Positions 55,297-64,000 of a stretch of DNA of 64,000 nt are shown one piece after another. The DNA lies in NCBI RefSeq assembly GCF_016862575.1, contig NZ_BONF01000048.1:1-64000 (forward strand), read 5' to 3'. Under the pieces are notes generated by a model that saw nothing but the letters and a program-made list of their open reading frames with translations, was not told where the DNA came from and did not search any database. This DNA is from Catellatospora bangladeshensis (lineage in GTDB: Bacteria; Actinomycetota; Actinomycetes; Mycobacteriales; Micromonosporaceae). The position numbers and the translations under genes are program-made. Each line of letters starts with the position of its first letter. The first letter of the stretch is position 1.

Positions 55297-55923
55297 TCAG
55301 ACCCCGACGTTGTACGCCGACAGCCGCCAGCCGGACGATCCCTGGTGGATGAGGTCGACCCAGTGGCAGTTCTGCACCGGCGCGACGGTCGGCAGCATCT
55401 CCTCGGGCCAGCCCAGCAGCGCTGCCACGCCGTACTTGATGGCGGCGCCGTGGGCGGCCAGCACGATCGTGCCCCCGGGCAGCCGCTCGGCGGCCTGCCG
55501 GATCGCCTCGCTGACCCGCTTGCCCAGGTCGGGCAGCGGCTCGATGCCGTCGCCCGGATCCGGGTCGGCGGCGCGCCAGCGCGCGTACGACTCGGGGAAA
55601 CGCTCCTTGACCTCGGGCGTGGTCAGCCCCTGCCAGGCGCCGAAGTAACGCTCGCGCAGCCGCACGTCGCGCTCGGCGCTCAACCCGGTGAGCCCGGCCA
55701 GCGCCGCGGCGGTCTGCGCGGCCCGGCCGAGGTCACTGGTGATCAGCAGCTGCGGCTCGCGGCCGGCCAGCACCTGCGCGGCGGCCGCGGCCTGGGCGCG
55801 GCCCAGGTCGTTCAGCGGCACGTCGAGCTGCCCCTGCACGCGCTGGGCCGCGTTCGAGTCGGTGTTGCCGTGCCGCCACAGCAGGATCCTGGTCGGCGGC
55901 TCGGTGCCCCGCTCCAGGCTCAT
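55297..55923 (-). CDS. Histidine phosphatase family protein
   Basis: A 208-residue phosphoglycerate-mutase-like phosphatase. RHGNTDSNAAQRVQGQLDVPL (about 17-37) has the phosphorylated His, ITSDLGRAAQTA the second Arg, RERYFGAWQG the Glu and AAHGAAIKYG the second His. The actinobacterial gene at this site (as in Rv2419c) was characterised as glucosyl-3-phosphoglycerate phosphatase, so that activity is possible; I judge by position only. It overlaps rsfS by 4 bp. Confidence 0.9.
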   Translation of the reverse strand: MSLERGTEPPTRILLWRHGNTDSNAAQRVQGQLDVPLNDLGRAQAAAAAQVLAGREPQLLITSDLGRAAQTAAALAGLTGLSAERDVRLRERYFGAWQGLTTPEVKERFPESYARWRAADPDPGDGIEPLPDLGKRVSEAIRQAAERLPGGTIVLAAHGAAIKYGVAALLGWPEEMLPTVAPVQNCHWVDLIHQGSSGWRLSAYNVGV

Positions 55924-56306
55924 GCGGCAGGGGTGGCGAGGTCGCGATCCACGAACTCGATCCGGGCGCAGTCCTTCCACAGCCGGTCCAGCGCGTAGAA
56001 CTCGCGCTCCTCGCTGTGCTGCACGTGCACCACGATGTCGCCGAAGTCCAGCAGCACCCAGCGGCCGGCGCGCTCGCCCTCGCGGCGGACCGGCTTGGCC
56101 TTCTCGGGCAGCTGCAGCAGCGCCTCTTCGACAGCGTCGACGATGGCGAGCACCTGGCGCTCGTTGGGTGCGGAGGCCACGACGAAGACGTCGGTGAGGA
56201 CGAGCTGCTCGGCCACGTCCAGCAGGACGATGTCCTCGGCCTTCTTGTCGGCGGCCGCCTGGGCGGCGGCCTGGGCCATCTCGACAGCGCGCTCGGTTGC
56301 GGGCAC
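55920..56306 (-). CDS. rsfS: Ribosome silencing factor RsfS
   Basis: A 128-residue factor that binds L14 (uL14) and blocks subunit joining in starvation. VLTDVFVVASAPNERQVLAI and the DFGDIVVHVQHSEEREFY core are diagnostic. AAGGACC lies before GTG 56306. It stands between nadD and the phosphatase, the common actinobacterial order. Confidence 0.95.
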   Translation of the reverse strand: MPATERAVEMAQAAAQAAADKKAEDIVLLDVAEQLVLTDVFVVASAPNERQVLAIVDAVEEALLQLPEKAKPVRREGERAGRWVLLDFGDIVVHVQHSEEREFYALDRLWKDCARIEFVDRDLATPAA

Positions 56307-56449
56307 CTTGGTCCTTTCGTCGGCAGGCCCGGCCGCGATGGCACGTCACCCTCTGGGGACGCTCGCGATCAGGCTCAGCATCCAGAATCTCACAGGGATT
56401 ACCCGCCCCGCCGCTCAGATAGTCACGCGGTGGGCCCGGACACTGGAAA

Positions 56450-57034
56450 TCAGCGGTATAGATGACGTTTTGTGATGTATTGCACTACGCCGTCCGGTAC
56501 CAGATACCAGACCGGCTGCCCCGCGGCGACCCGGCGGCGGCAGTCCGTCGACGAGATCGCCATGGCCGGCACCTGCACCAGGCTCACCACGTCGGCGGGC
56601 AGGTGCGCGTCGGTCAGCGCGAACCCCGGCCGGGTGACTCCGATGAAGTGCGCCAGCTCGAACAGCTGGTCCGCGTCCTTCCAGGACAGGATCTTGGACA
56701 GCGCGTCGGCGCCCGTGATGAAGAACAGCTCGGTCTTGTCGCCGTACTGGTCGCGCAGCTCGCGCAGAGTGTCGACGGTGTAGGTGGGGCCGTCCCGGTC
56801 CACGTCCACCCGGCTCACCGTGAAGCGGGGGTTGGACGCGGTCGCGATGACCGTCATCAGGTAGCGGTCCTCCGCCGGGGTGACCGCGCTCTCGCTCTTC
56901 TGCCACGGCTTGCCGGTGGGCACGAAGACGACCTCGTCCAGCGCGTACCGGTCGGCGACCTCGCTGGCCGCGACGAGATGGCCGTGGTGGATCGGGTCGA
57001 AGGTGCCGCCCATGACCCCGATGCGTTGCGCCAC
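56450..57034 (-). CDS. nadD: Nicotinate-nucleotide adenylyltransferase
   Basis: A 194-residue enzyme that joins nicotinate mononucleotide with ATP on the way to [15 protein letters not shown] (about 9-20) is the HxGH nucleotidyl transfer site and [10 protein letters not shown] near 161-170 the ISSTxxR motif. TAGAAT at 57041-57046 is 6 nt before GTG 57034, so it is probably leaderless. Downstream is rsfS at 143 bp. Confidence 0.96.
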   Translation of the reverse strand: MAQRIGVMGGTFDPIHHGHLVAASEVADRYALDEVVFVPTGKPWQKSESAVTPAEDRYLMTVIATASNPRFTVSRVDVDRDGPTYTVDTLRELRDQYGDKTELFFITGADALSKILSWKDADQLFELAHFIGVTRPGFALTDAHLPADVVSLVQVPAMAISSTDCRRRVAAGQPVWYLVPDGVVQYITKRHLYR

Positions 57035-57078
57035 GGCCCGATTCTATGCCGCTGTCCCGCACACCCCGCCCCGTGATC

Positions 57079-57137
57079 GACGTTGGCCTATCTGGATGAA
57101 GTTCTGACGATCGACGTCATCCAGATAGGCCGACGTC
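57079..57137. repeat. Long inverted repeat
   Basis: Arms of 21 nt (57079-57099, 57117-57137) with GGCCTATCTGGATGA in common, 20 of 21 positions complementary. GATC stands at 57075 and again in the loop. It lies between pepN and nadD, codirectional genes. Confidence 0.8.
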
Positions 57138-57215
57138 AGTGAAAGGGCGGGGCGGGGTGCCCCGCCGCACCCGCCCCGCGGCCCGGGTGGGGTGGCGGGG
57201 CAGGGTACGGGCTGG

Positions 57216-59705
57216 TCAGGCGGCCTGGCGGGCGCGCAGGGCGCGGGCCAGGTCGTCGGTCTCGTCGGCGAGCGCGCGGCGCAGCAGCGGGTGCATCTCG
57301 CCGGCCAGCGCGGCGCGCGCGGCGGCCAGTGTGTCCTCCGACACGGCGTACACCGGGTAGACCGTCTTGGCCAGCAGCGCCAGCATGTCGCCGGAGCGAC
57401 CGGCCGAGCGCGGCAGCTCGGTGAAGAAGCGGGCCACGTACGCCGCGGTCAGCTCCGCCTGCTCGGGCTGCCACAGCCCGGACCCGGCCGCGGCGGCGAT
57501 CCGGTTGGACTGCCCCTGCTCGGTGACGACCAGGTCGAAGGCGCGCTCCTTGGCGGCCGGGTCGGGGCGGCAGGCGCGCACCCGCACCGCCTCCTGCTCG
57601 CCCTTGTCGCTGTGGTCGCGCTGCAGCTCGGCGTCGATCTCGTCCTCCGCGACGTCGCCCAGCGCGGCCAGCCGGCCCAGGATGGCCCAGCGCAGCTCGG
57701 CGTCGACGGGCAGGCCCTCGGGCACGTTCGCGCCGGCGAGCCAGCCGCGCAGCAGGTCCCGGTCCGCGTCGCCGCCGGCCGCGATGAGGTTGCGGGCCGC
57801 GGCGAGCTGGTGCCCGCTGCCGGGCGCGGCCGTGGCGAGCAGGGTGCGGGCGGCGTTCGCCAGCGCCTGCCGGGCGGCCTGCTGCCCGTCGGCGGGCACG
57901 AACCGGCCTGCCGCGTACCGGGCCAGCCCGAAGATCGACTCGACGATGGTGACGTCCGGGTCGGCGGGCAGCGCGGCGGCGGCCAGCTCGACGAACTCGA
58001 TCGCGGGCCACTCGCCGTCGCGGGTGGCGTCCCAGGCGCTGTTCCACCACAGCGAGCGGGCCAGCGGGTCGGGCTGCGCGGCCAGCAGCGCGGGCAGCTC
58101 GGCGCGGGTCCGCTCGTCCACCCGGATCTTGGCGAAGGTGAGGTCGCCGTCGTTGAGCAGCAGCCCGCGGCCGGTGACGCCGGTCAGCTGCGGCACCGGG
58201 GTCAGCTCGCCGCTCACCTCGACCTCGGTGCGCTGCCAGGTCCCGGCCTCGTCGAACCAGCCCAGGCCGATGCGGTGCGCGCGCAGCGTCGGGAACTCCG
58301 CCGGGGCGCTCTGCGCGACCGCGACGGAGGCGTACGAGCCGTCGGCGTTCCACTCGATCACCGGGCGCAGCGTGTTCACCTGCGGGGTGCGCAGCCAGTC
58401 GCGCGCCCACGCCTCCAGGTCGCGCCCGCTGGCCAGCGACAGCGCGCCGAGCAGGTCGGCCAGGGTGGCGTTGCCCCAGGCGTGCTTGTCGAAGTACGCC
58501 CGCAGCCCGGCCAGGAACGCCTCGTCGCCGATGAACGCGACGAGCTGGCGCAGTGCCGAGCAGCCCTTGGCGTAGCTGATGCCGTCGAAGTTGGCGAACG
58601 CCGCGTCGGTGTCGGCCACCTCGGTCGGCGCGATGGGGTGCGTGGAGGGGCGCTGGTCGGCGGCGTACCCCCAGGCCTTGCGGTTGACGCCGAACCGGGT
58701 CCACGACTGCGGCCACTTCGTGACCTCGGCGACCAGGCGGTAGCCCATGTAGGTGGCGAACGACTCGTTCAGCCAGAGGTCGTCCCACCAGCGCATGGTG
58801 ACCAGGTCGCCGAACCACATGTGGGCCATCTCGTGGGCGATGATGGCCGCCCGCTCCAGCCGCTCGGTGTCGGTCACCGCGGCCCGGAACAGCAGCTCGT
58901 CGCGGAACACGACACAGCCGGGGAACTCCATCGCGCCCCAGCTGAACTCGGGCACGAACGCCTGGTCGTACTTGCCGAACGGATACCGCACGCCGAACAG
59001 CTCGTGGTAGCGGTCCAGGAACGCCTTGGTCACCTCGAAGATCTCGGGCGCGTCGCGCTCCAGCACCTCGGCGTAGCTGGCACGGGCGATGATGCCCAGC
59101 GGGATGCCGTCGTGCACGTCGCTCACCTCGACGTACGGCCCGGCCACGAACGTGATCAGGTACGTGGCGACGGGCTTGGTCGCCCCGAACTCCCAGCGGC
59201 CGGGCGCGGTCTGCACGCCCTCGCTGTTGGCGCGGACCAGCCAGGACGGGTCGGTGGTGACCGACAGCGTCACGGGCGCCTTGAGGTCGGGCTGGTCGAA
59301 GCAGGCCATGAAGCCGGGCGCGTCGGTGATCGACGGCTGGGCGTACGTGTAGACCTGCTTGTCGGCCGGGTCCACGAAGCGGTGCACGCCCTGGCTGGAG
59401 TGGGTGTACGCATACGCGGCCTCGACCACCGCCGTGTTGCTCGCGGCGAGCCCGGCCAGCCGCAGCCGGCCCTCGGCGAACGCGCCCGCGGGCAGCTCGA
59501 CGCCGTTGAGCGTCGCCCGGAGCAGCTGTTCGGGCCGCAGTTCCAGGAACGTCTCCGCGCCGGCGTCGGCGGTGAAGCGGACCGTGGTGACCGTGCGGAA
59601 GAGTTCGTCCCCGCCGGTCAGGTCCACGTCCAGCGCGTACGCGAGGTCCCGTACGGTGGCGGCCCGCGCGACGGCTTCGAGGTGGGTGAGGCAACGATGC
59701 GACAT
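57216..59705 (-). CDS. pepN: Aminopeptidase N (M1 family)
   Basis: An 829-residue zinc aminopeptidase that trims N-terminal residues from peptides. GAMEFPG near 260 binds the free amino end, HEMAHMWFGDLVT around 293-305 with WLNES after 18 residues supplies the zinc ligands, and the C-terminal ERAP1-like domain covers about 500-820. TYAQPSITDAPGFMACFDQPDLK upstream is typical of the actinobacterial enzyme. AGGA lies seven bases before ATG 59705. Cytoplasmic, with no signal peptide. Confidence 0.96.
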   Translation of the reverse strand: MSHRCLTHLEAVARAATVRDLAYALDVDLTGGDELFRTVTTVRFTADAGAETFLELRPEQLLRATLNGVELPAGAFAEGRLRLAGLAASNTAVVEAAYAYTHSSQGVHRFVDPADKQVYTYAQPSITDAPGFMACFDQPDLKAPVTLSVTTDPSWLVRANSEGVQTAPGRWEFGATKPVATYLITFVAGPYVEVSDVHDGIPLGIIARASYAEVLERDAPEIFEVTKAFLDRYHELFGVRYPFGKYDQAFVPEFSWGAMEFPGCVVFRDELLFRAAVTDTERLERAAIIAHEMAHMWFGDLVTMRWWDDLWLNESFATYMGYRLVAEVTKWPQSWTRFGVNRKAWGYAADQRPSTHPIAPTEVADTDAAFANFDGISYAKGCSALRQLVAFIGDEAFLAGLRAYFDKHAWGNATLADLLGALSLASGRDLEAWARDWLRTPQVNTLRPVIEWNADGSYASVAVAQSAPAEFPTLRAHRIGLGWFDEAGTWQRTEVEVSGELTPVPQLTGVTGRGLLLNDGDLTFAKIRVDERTRAELPALLAAQPDPLARSLWWNSAWDATRDGEWPAIEFVELAAAALPADPDVTIVESIFGLARYAAGRFVPADGQQAARQALANAARTLLATAAPGSGHQLAAARNLIAAGGDADRDLLRGWLAGANVPEGLPVDAELRWAILGRLAALGDVAEDEIDAELQRDHSDKGEQEAVRVRACRPDPAAKERAFDLVVTEQGQSNRIAAAAGSGLWQPEQAELTAAYVARFFTELPRSAGRSGDMLALLAKTVYPVYAVSEDTLAAARAALAGEMHPLLRRALADETDDLARALRARQAA

Positions 59706-59806
59706 GCGCTCATCCTGCCTGATACGAAGCAAGTGTTGAACAACCGGCACCCCTCGGCATGAGTTCATTCTTGCCGAGCTCACCTGCGGCGGGGACAATA
59801 GCGGTC

Positions 59807-59842
59807 ATGCGGATGACGAGCACCATGTGGTGGCTGCCCTGA
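59807..59842 (+). CDS. Trp leader peptide MRMTSTMWWLP of the trpS attenuator
   Basis: An 11-codon frame with two consecutive TGG codons (59828-59833) followed by CTG CCC TGA. GACAAT is 7 nt before its ATG, so it is a leaderless transcript start. The next strong structure is the hairpin at 59878. A like-built leader regulates the indolmycin-resistant trpRS1 of Streptomyces coelicolor by ribosome stalling, so low charged tRNA-Trp should allow trpS expression. Confidence 0.85.
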   Translation: MRMTSTMWWLP

Positions 59843-59877
59843 CGGGCGGCCCGCTTCCGCGAACCTGAGCACATCCC

Positions 59878-59902
59878 AAGGCCGCCCCACCCGGGCGGCC
59901 TT
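59878..59902 (+). terminator. trpS attenuator hairpin
   Basis: AAGGCCGCC and GGCGGCCTT pair over 9 to 10 bp with a short CCACCC loop, 36 bp after the leader peptide stop and 66 bp before trpS. GC-rich with little U-tract, as in other high-GC attenuators. Confidence 0.8.
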
Positions 59903-59967
59903 CGTCGTGCACGGCTCCAGCCGGTGCGGCCCGCCCGGACGGGCGACCGCGACCCGAGGAGACCGAC

Positions 59968-60957
59968 ATGACCATCACCCCGACCCGCACCCGTGCCCGC
60001 CGCCTGTCCGGCTGCAAGCCCACCGGCCACCTGCAGCTGGGCAACCTGTTCGGCATGATCCGGCCGCTGGTTGCCGGGCAGGACGACAGCGAGACCGTCA
60101 CCATGGTCGCCGACCTGCACTCGTTCACCGTCGAGCACGATCCGGCCGCGGTGCGCGGGCTCACCCTGGAGCAGGCGGCGGTGCTGCTGGCCGCCGGGGT
60201 GGACCCGGAGCGCACCGTGCTCTACGTGCAGTCGCACCTCGCCGAGCACGCCCAGCTGCACTATCTCCTGGAGTGCGCCACCGGCTACGGCGAGGCGCAG
60301 CGCATGGTGGCGTTCAAGGAGAAGGCGGCGCGCGCCGAGCAGGTGCGGCTGAGCCTGCTCACCTACCCGGTGCTGATGGCCGCCGACATCCTGCTGCACG
60401 ACACCGAGGAGGTGCCGGTCGGCGACGACCAGCTGCAGCACGTGGAGCTGGCGCGGGCCGTCGCGAACCGGTTCAACGGCCGCTACGGGCCGACCTTCAC
60501 CGTGCCGCGCGCGGTGCCCGCGCCGGTCGCCGCGCGGGTGATGGACCTGGCCGAGCCGACCGCCAAGATGGGCAAGACCAACGTGGTCAGCACGGGCGTG
60601 ATCAGCATCCTCGACGACCCGGGCACGGTACGCCGCAAGATCATGCGCGCGGTGACCGACAGCGTGAACGTGGTCCGCCACGACCGCGAGCACCAGCCCG
60701 GCGTGACCAACCTGCTGGAGATCTACCGGGCGTGCACCGGGCAGGCCGGGCGGTTCGACTCGTACGGGCAGCTCAAGCGGGAGACCGCCGAGGCCGTGGT
60801 GGACGTGCTGGCGCCGCTGCAGGAACGCTACGAGGCGCTGCGCCGCCGTCCCGAGGCGGTCGAGCGGGTGCTGCGCGAGGGCGCCGAGCGGGTGCGCCCG
60901 CGGGCCGCCGCCACACTGCGGCGGGCCGGCGAGGCTATCGGGCTCGTCAGCGCCTGA
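59968..60957 (+). CDS. trpS: Tryptophan--tRNA ligase, auxiliary type
   Basis: A 329-residue class Ic aminoacyl-tRNA synthetase. The HIGH-type motif reads PTGHLQLGN (18-26) and the KMSKS loop reads KMGKT (200-204). The Trp site includes DILLHDTEEVPVGDDQLQHVEL. The variant KMGKT and the attenuator upstream match the second, stress- or antibiotic-induced TrpRS of streptomycetes, which resists indolmycin, rather than a housekeeping enzyme. If so, another trpS should exist elsewhere. The ATG follows CGAGGAGACC. Resistance is an inference. Confidence 0.93.
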   Translation: MTITPTRTRARRLSGCKPTGHLQLGNLFGMIRPLVAGQDDSETVTMVADLHSFTVEHDPAAVRGLTLEQAAVLLAAGVDPERTVLYVQSHLAEHAQLHYLLECATGYGEAQRMVAFKEKAARAEQVRLSLLTYPVLMAADILLHDTEEVPVGDDQLQHVELARAVANRFNGRYGPTFTVPRAVPAPVAARVMDLAEPTAKMGKTNVVSTGVISILDDPGTVRRKIMRAVTDSVNVVRHDREHQPGVTNLLEIYRACTGQAGRFDSYGQLKRETAEAVVDVLAPLQERYEALRRRPEAVERVLREGAERVRPRAAATLRRAGEAIGLVSA

Positions 60958-60963
60958 CACGGG

Positions 60964-61404
60964 TCAGGGTCTGACGGCCTTCTTGGTGAAGCAGACGGAG
61001 TAGGGGTTGCCGACGTACCTGCCGTACGGTTCGGTCCGGTCGTAGCCGGCCGACTCGAACAGCGTGATCGCCTCGGGCTGGTTCACGCCTGTCTCGGCGA
61101 TGATCGAGTCCAGACCCTGGGCGGTGGCCCGTCGTTCCAGTGCCGCAAGGATGCGGCGGGCCACCCCGGCGCGGCGATGCGCCGGTTGTACGTAAAGACG
61201 CCTGAGTTCACCGACGCCCTGGCTGTACGGGACGATCGCCCCGCAGCCGACGGGCCGGCTCAGCACGTACGCCACCACGAAGCGGGCGTGCGGGTCCAGT
61301 GGTGACCGGGTCGTGCCCGGGTACCGCGTGAAGAGTTCGGTCTCAGCGGCGAGCACGAGCGCGGTGACATCAGGGTGGGTGATCTCGCGGTGCTGGATCA
61401 ACAC
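60964..61404 (-). CDS. GNAT-family acetyltransferase
   Basis: A 146-residue N-acetyltransferase. LRRLYVQPAHRRAGVARRIL at about 68-87 contains the R/Q-x-x-G-x-A acetyl-CoA loop, and LFESAGYDRTEPYGRY near 114-129 is the typical end of a GNAT fold. The substrate is unknown. TAGCGT at 61412-61417 is 7 nt before GTG 61404, making it leaderless. It is convergent with trpS with a 6-bp gap. Confidence 0.9.
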   Translation of the reverse strand: MLIQHREITHPDVTALVLAAETELFTRYPGTTRSPLDPHARFVVAYVLSRPVGCGAIVPYSQGVGELRRLYVQPAHRRAGVARRILAALERRATAQGLDSIIAETGVNQPEAITLFESAGYDRTEPYGRYVGNPYSVCFTKKAVRP

Positions 61405-61520
61405 CGTCAGGACGCTAGACAGGGCATGTTTCCGCGTTGTTTCACGAAGCGCACAGCGAGGCGGTACGCCTTGATATGCCGGTCACTGTCGCCGAATCGT
61501 TGCGCGGGAACACACCGAAC

Positions 61521-61557
61521 GGCCCGGCGCACCGCGTGAACGGCGGTGCGCCGGGCC
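61521..61557 (-). terminator. obg terminator hairpin
   Basis: Perfect 15-bp stem, GGCCCGGCGCACCGC and its complement, with a 7-nt loop, 12 bp after the obg stop. Confidence 0.85.
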
Positions 61558-61568
61558 TGAACGGTCGA

Positions 61569-63080
61569 TCAGCGTGCGTCGTCGGCGTCGCCGATGTCGT
61601 CGGTGTCGTCGGTGTCGTCGTCGGAGACGAAGTCGTCCTCGTCCTCGAGCCACTCGTCGCCCGCGGTGTCGCCCTCCGCGCGCACCCGGCGGGCCTTGCG
61701 CGCGGCGAGCCGCTCGGCCGCGTTCGCCCGGGTGTTCTCGTCCTCCAGGCGGGCGTCGGTGCCGCGGTTGCCGGGCGTGAAGTTCGCGCCCGCGTACACC
61801 GTGGGCTGCCAGTCGAACTCGCGCGGACCGATGCGCACCGGGTCGCCGGGCGTCGCGCCCAGCTTCGCGAGCCGGTCCTCCACGCCCAGCCGGGCCAGCC
61901 GGTCGGCGAGGAAGCCGACGGCCTCGTCGTTGTCGAACTGGGTCTGGCGCACCCAGCGCTCGGGCTTGACGCCCTTGACCACCCAGACGCCCTCGCCGTC
62001 GCGCTCGATCTCGAAGCCGGAGTCGTCGACCGCCTTCGGGCGCAGCACGATCCGGGTCGGCTCCAGCACCGGCGCGGCGGCACGGTGCTCCTCGACCATG
62101 CGGGCCAGCGCGTACACCAGCTCCTGCAGGCCCTCGCGGGTGGCCGCGCTGATCCGGTAGATCGGCCAGCCGAACTTCTCCAGGTCAGGCGTGGTGATGT
62201 CGGCCAGGTCCCGGCCGTCCGGCACGTCGATCTTGTTGAGCACGATGATCCGGGGCCGGTCCTCGAGCCCGCCGTACTGCGCCAGCTCCGCTTCGAGGGC
62301 CTCGATGTCGGCGACCGGATCACGGTCGGTCTCCAGCGTCGCGGTGTCCACCACGTGCGCCAGCACCGCGGTGCGCTCGATGTGGCGCAGGAACTCCAGA
62401 CCCAGGCCCTTGCCCATGGCCGCGCCCGGGATCAGGCCCGGCACGTCGGCGACGGTGAACACGTGCTCGCCCGCCTGCACCACGCCCAGGTTGGGCACCA
62501 GGGTGGTGAACGGGTAGTCGGCGATCTTCGGCTTGGCCGCGGAGATCACCGAGATCAGCGAGGACTTGCCCGCGCTGGGGAAGCCGACCAGGCCCACGTC
62601 GGCCACGCTCTTCAGCTCGACGATCACGTCAAGCTTGTCACCGGGCTCGCCCAGCTCGGCGAAGCCGGGCGCCTTGCGCCGGGCGCTGGCCAGCGAGGCG
62701 TTGCCCCGGCCGCCGCGGCCGCCGCGGGCCACCTCCAGCGTGGTGCCCACACCCACCAGATCGGCGATGACCTCGCCGTCCATGGTCTGCACGACGGTGC
62801 CCGAGGGCACCTTGAGCACGAGGTCGGTGCCGTTGGCGCCCTCACGGTTGTTGCCCGCGCCGCCCTTGCCGTTGGGGGCCTTGAGGTGCGGGTGGAAGTG
62901 GAAGTCGAGCAGCGTGTGCACGCTCGGGTCGACCACCATCAGGATGCCGCCGCCGTGCCCCCCGTTGCCGCCGTCCGGCCCGCCGAACGGCTTGAACTTC
63001 TCCCGGTGAATGGACACGCAGCCATGCCCGCCGTCACCCGCCTGCAGGTGCAGCACCACACGATCAACGAACGTAGCCAC
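61569..63080 (-). CDS. obg: GTPase Obg
   Basis: A 503-residue ribosome-associated GTPase in 50S assembly and stress control. The Gly-rich Obg fold spans 1-160 ([23 protein letters not shown]), the G domain 161-340 with GFPSAGKSS and NKID, and the C-terminus has the actinobacterial OCT domain followed by an Asp/Glu tail. GTG 63080 has GGGAG five bases before it and gives the usual ATFVDRVV start; the frame opens six bases earlier. It follows rpmA. Confidence 0.96.
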   Translation of the reverse strand: MATFVDRVVLHLQAGDGGHGCVSIHREKFKPFGGPDGGNGGHGGGILMVVDPSVHTLLDFHFHPHLKAPNGKGGAGNNREGANGTDLVLKVPSGTVVQTMDGEVIADLVGVGTTLEVARGGRGGRGNASLASARRKAPGFAELGEPGDKLDVIVELKSVADVGLVGFPSAGKSSLISVISAAKPKIADYPFTTLVPNLGVVQAGEHVFTVADVPGLIPGAAMGKGLGLEFLRHIERTAVLAHVVDTATLETDRDPVADIEALEAELAQYGGLEDRPRIIVLNKIDVPDGRDLADITTPDLEKFGWPIYRISAATREGLQELVYALARMVEEHRAAAPVLEPTRIVLRPKAVDDSGFEIERDGEGVWVVKGVKPERWVRQTQFDNDEAVGFLADRLARLGVEDRLAKLGATPGDPVRIGPREFDWQPTVYAGANFTPGNRGTDARLEDENTRANAAERLAARKARRVRAEGDTAGDEWLEDEDDFVSDDDTDDTDDIGDADDAR

Positions 63081-63259
63081 GTCCACTCCCTACTTGATCA
63101 ACCTAAACCACATGCCGCCCCGTTCCTTCGCAACTCTCCAAGAGCCGCGGCCTCGGAAGGGTGCGGACGCCGCAAGTTGCGACACCGGAGACGGGCGGAG
63201 TGTTCCGGCGGCGCGGCGTTAGCCGCGTCTCAGTCCGGTCGGCGTCCCGGATACGGCAA

Positions 63260-63294
63260 GAGGCGGGGAGGCGCAGCGCGCGCCTCCCCGCCTC
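63260..63294 (-). terminator. rplU-rpmA terminator hairpin
   Basis: GAGGCGGGGAGGCGC and its complement form a 15-bp perfect stem with a 5-nt loop, 10 bp after the rpmA stop, so obg is probably transcribed from its own promoter in the 224-bp gap. Confidence 0.85.
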
Positions 63295-63304
63295 CGACGA
63301 TTCG

Positions 63305-63562
63305 TCAGGCCTCGACCGGAACGATGTTCACGGTCTTGCGGCCACGCTTCACGCCGAACTGCACCGCACCGGCGGCGAGGGCGAACAGCGTGTCGTCGCC
63401 ACCACGGCCCACCAGGTCACCCGGGTGGAACTTGGTGCCGCGCTGGCGGATCAGGATCTCGCCGGCGCTGACGACCTGGCCGCCGAAGCGCTTCACACCG
63501 AGCCGCTGGGCGGCGGAGTCGCGACCGTTGCGCGAGCTGGATGCACCCTTTTTGTGTGCCAT
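63305..63562 (-). CDS. rpmA: 50S ribosomal protein L27
   Basis: An 85-residue basic ribosomal protein whose N-terminus reaches the peptidyl transferase centre. [20 protein letters not shown] and [20 protein letters not shown] are family-defining. The N-terminus lacks the prepeptide known from Firmicutes. It is 8 bp behind rplU in the same operon. Confidence 0.98.
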   Translation of the reverse strand: MAHKKGASSSRNGRDSAAQRLGVKRFGGQVVSAGEILIRQRGTKFHPGDLVGRGGDDTLFALAAGAVQFGVKRGRKTVNIVPVEA

Positions 63563-63570
63563 CTCGAGGC

Positions 63571-63885
63571 CTACTTCCCGCTCTTGATGCCGGTGACCTT
63601 GACCTGGGTCAGCGGCTGCCGGTGACCCTGCCGCTTGTGGTAGCCGGTCTTGTTCTTGAACTTGTGGATCCGGATCTTCGGGCCCTTGGTGTGGGCCACG
63701 ACCTCGCCGGAAACGGAAACCTTGGCAAGCTTCGCCGCGTCGGTCACCAGGTCGCTGCCATCAACAAGCAGCACTGCGGACAGCGCCACCACGTCGCCGG
63801 GCGCGCCCGCGAGCTTCTCGACCTCGATCACGTCGCCCTCGGCGACCTTGTACTGCTTGCCGCCGGTCTTGACGATCGCGTACAT
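63571..63885 (-). CDS. rplU: 50S ribosomal protein L21
   Basis: A 104-residue 23S rRNA-binding protein. [18 protein letters not shown] at the start and [21 protein letters not shown] near the end are diagnostic. ACAGGAG lies before ATG 63885. Its promoter must be in the last 115 bases of the window, where I see no other gene. Confidence 0.98.
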   Translation of the reverse strand: MYAIVKTGGKQYKVAEGDVIEVEKLAGAPGDVVALSAVLLVDGSDLVTDAAKLAKVSVSGEVVAHTKGPKIRIHKFKNKTGYHKRQGHRQPLTQVKVTGIKSGK

Positions 63886-64000
63886 GGGACGCGGACTCCT
63901 GTCGTAGGTGCTGGCGGTTGGTTCACCGGCTCGCGGAAGGCGAGCCGAGATCTGTACTACGTTTTCGCGCCCGGCGCGTCCTGGCCGAAGAACGGCCGGC

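Noticed and set aside
57192-59762. Rightward frame of 856 codons over pepN
   Set aside because: Mirror of the M1 aminopeptidase gene; no start signal and no recognisable domain.

Overview
This window is chromosomal DNA from a high-GC Gram-positive actinomycete, most likely of the Micromonosporaceae. The evidence is the strongly GC-biased third codon positions, the many GTG starts, the many leaderless genes with a TANNNT hexamer 6-7 nt before the start codon, and the housekeeping gene order. From memory, the order smtB-like/zur ... uppS, recO, era ... ybeY, phoH ... dnaJ, hrcA ... hemW ... lepA ... rpsT, holA, comEC ... DegV, rsfS, nadD ... obg, rpmA, rplU parallels Mycobacterium tuberculosis Rv2358-Rv2442c. 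I see no IS element, prophage, CRISPR array, rRNA or tRNA gene.

Layout. 0.2-5 kb: an ABM-like gene, a small membrane protein, then a zinc block (Zur-type box, znuA-znuC-znuB, a SmtB-like ArsR sensor, zur). 5-12 kb: a long acyl-CoA dehydrogenase with a palindromic operator, a DUF318/DUF1980 membrane pair, and a TPP riboswitch controlling a ykoE-ykoD-ykoC thiamine-precursor ECF transporter. 12-17.2 kb: uppS, recO, era, an HTH-ImmA-like protein, purC and a small two-gene module ending in a degenerate PIN-like protein. 17.3-24.3 kb is accessory: a secreted beta-propeller-like protein, a Pro-rich exported protein, and a LacI-controlled sugar-catabolism operon (Gfo/Idh oxidoreductase, DUF993, sugar isomerase). 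24.8-36 kb: a cytidine-deaminase-like pseudoenzyme, CorC-like protein, ybeY, phoH, a serine hydrolase, HIT protein, SDR, rsmE, dnaJ, hrcA with a CIRCE element, a DUF4870 protein and hemW.

36-44 kb: enoyl-CoA hydratase, a membrane-anchored transglycosylase-like protein, a PhyH dioxygenase, two tandem exported proteins each built from four two-cysteine modules that recall chaplin domains, a NUDIX hydrolase and lepA. 44-57 kb: DUF4240, rpsT, a membrane protein, holA, comEC, comEA, an S8 protease, an XRE-type regulator, DegV, a lipoprotein, a histidine phosphatase, rsfS and nadD. 57-64 kb: an M1 aminopeptidase, an auxiliary-type trpS behind an 11-residue Trp-Trp leader peptide and terminator, a GNAT acetyltransferase, obg, rpmA and rplU.

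The most noteworthy observations are the two chaplin-like multi-module proteins, several families of long intergenic inverted repeats (many bounded by GATC) sitting at gene 3' ends, the trpS attenuator, the widespread leaderless promoters that settle many start codons, and an inverted repeat apparently captured in frame inside comEC.
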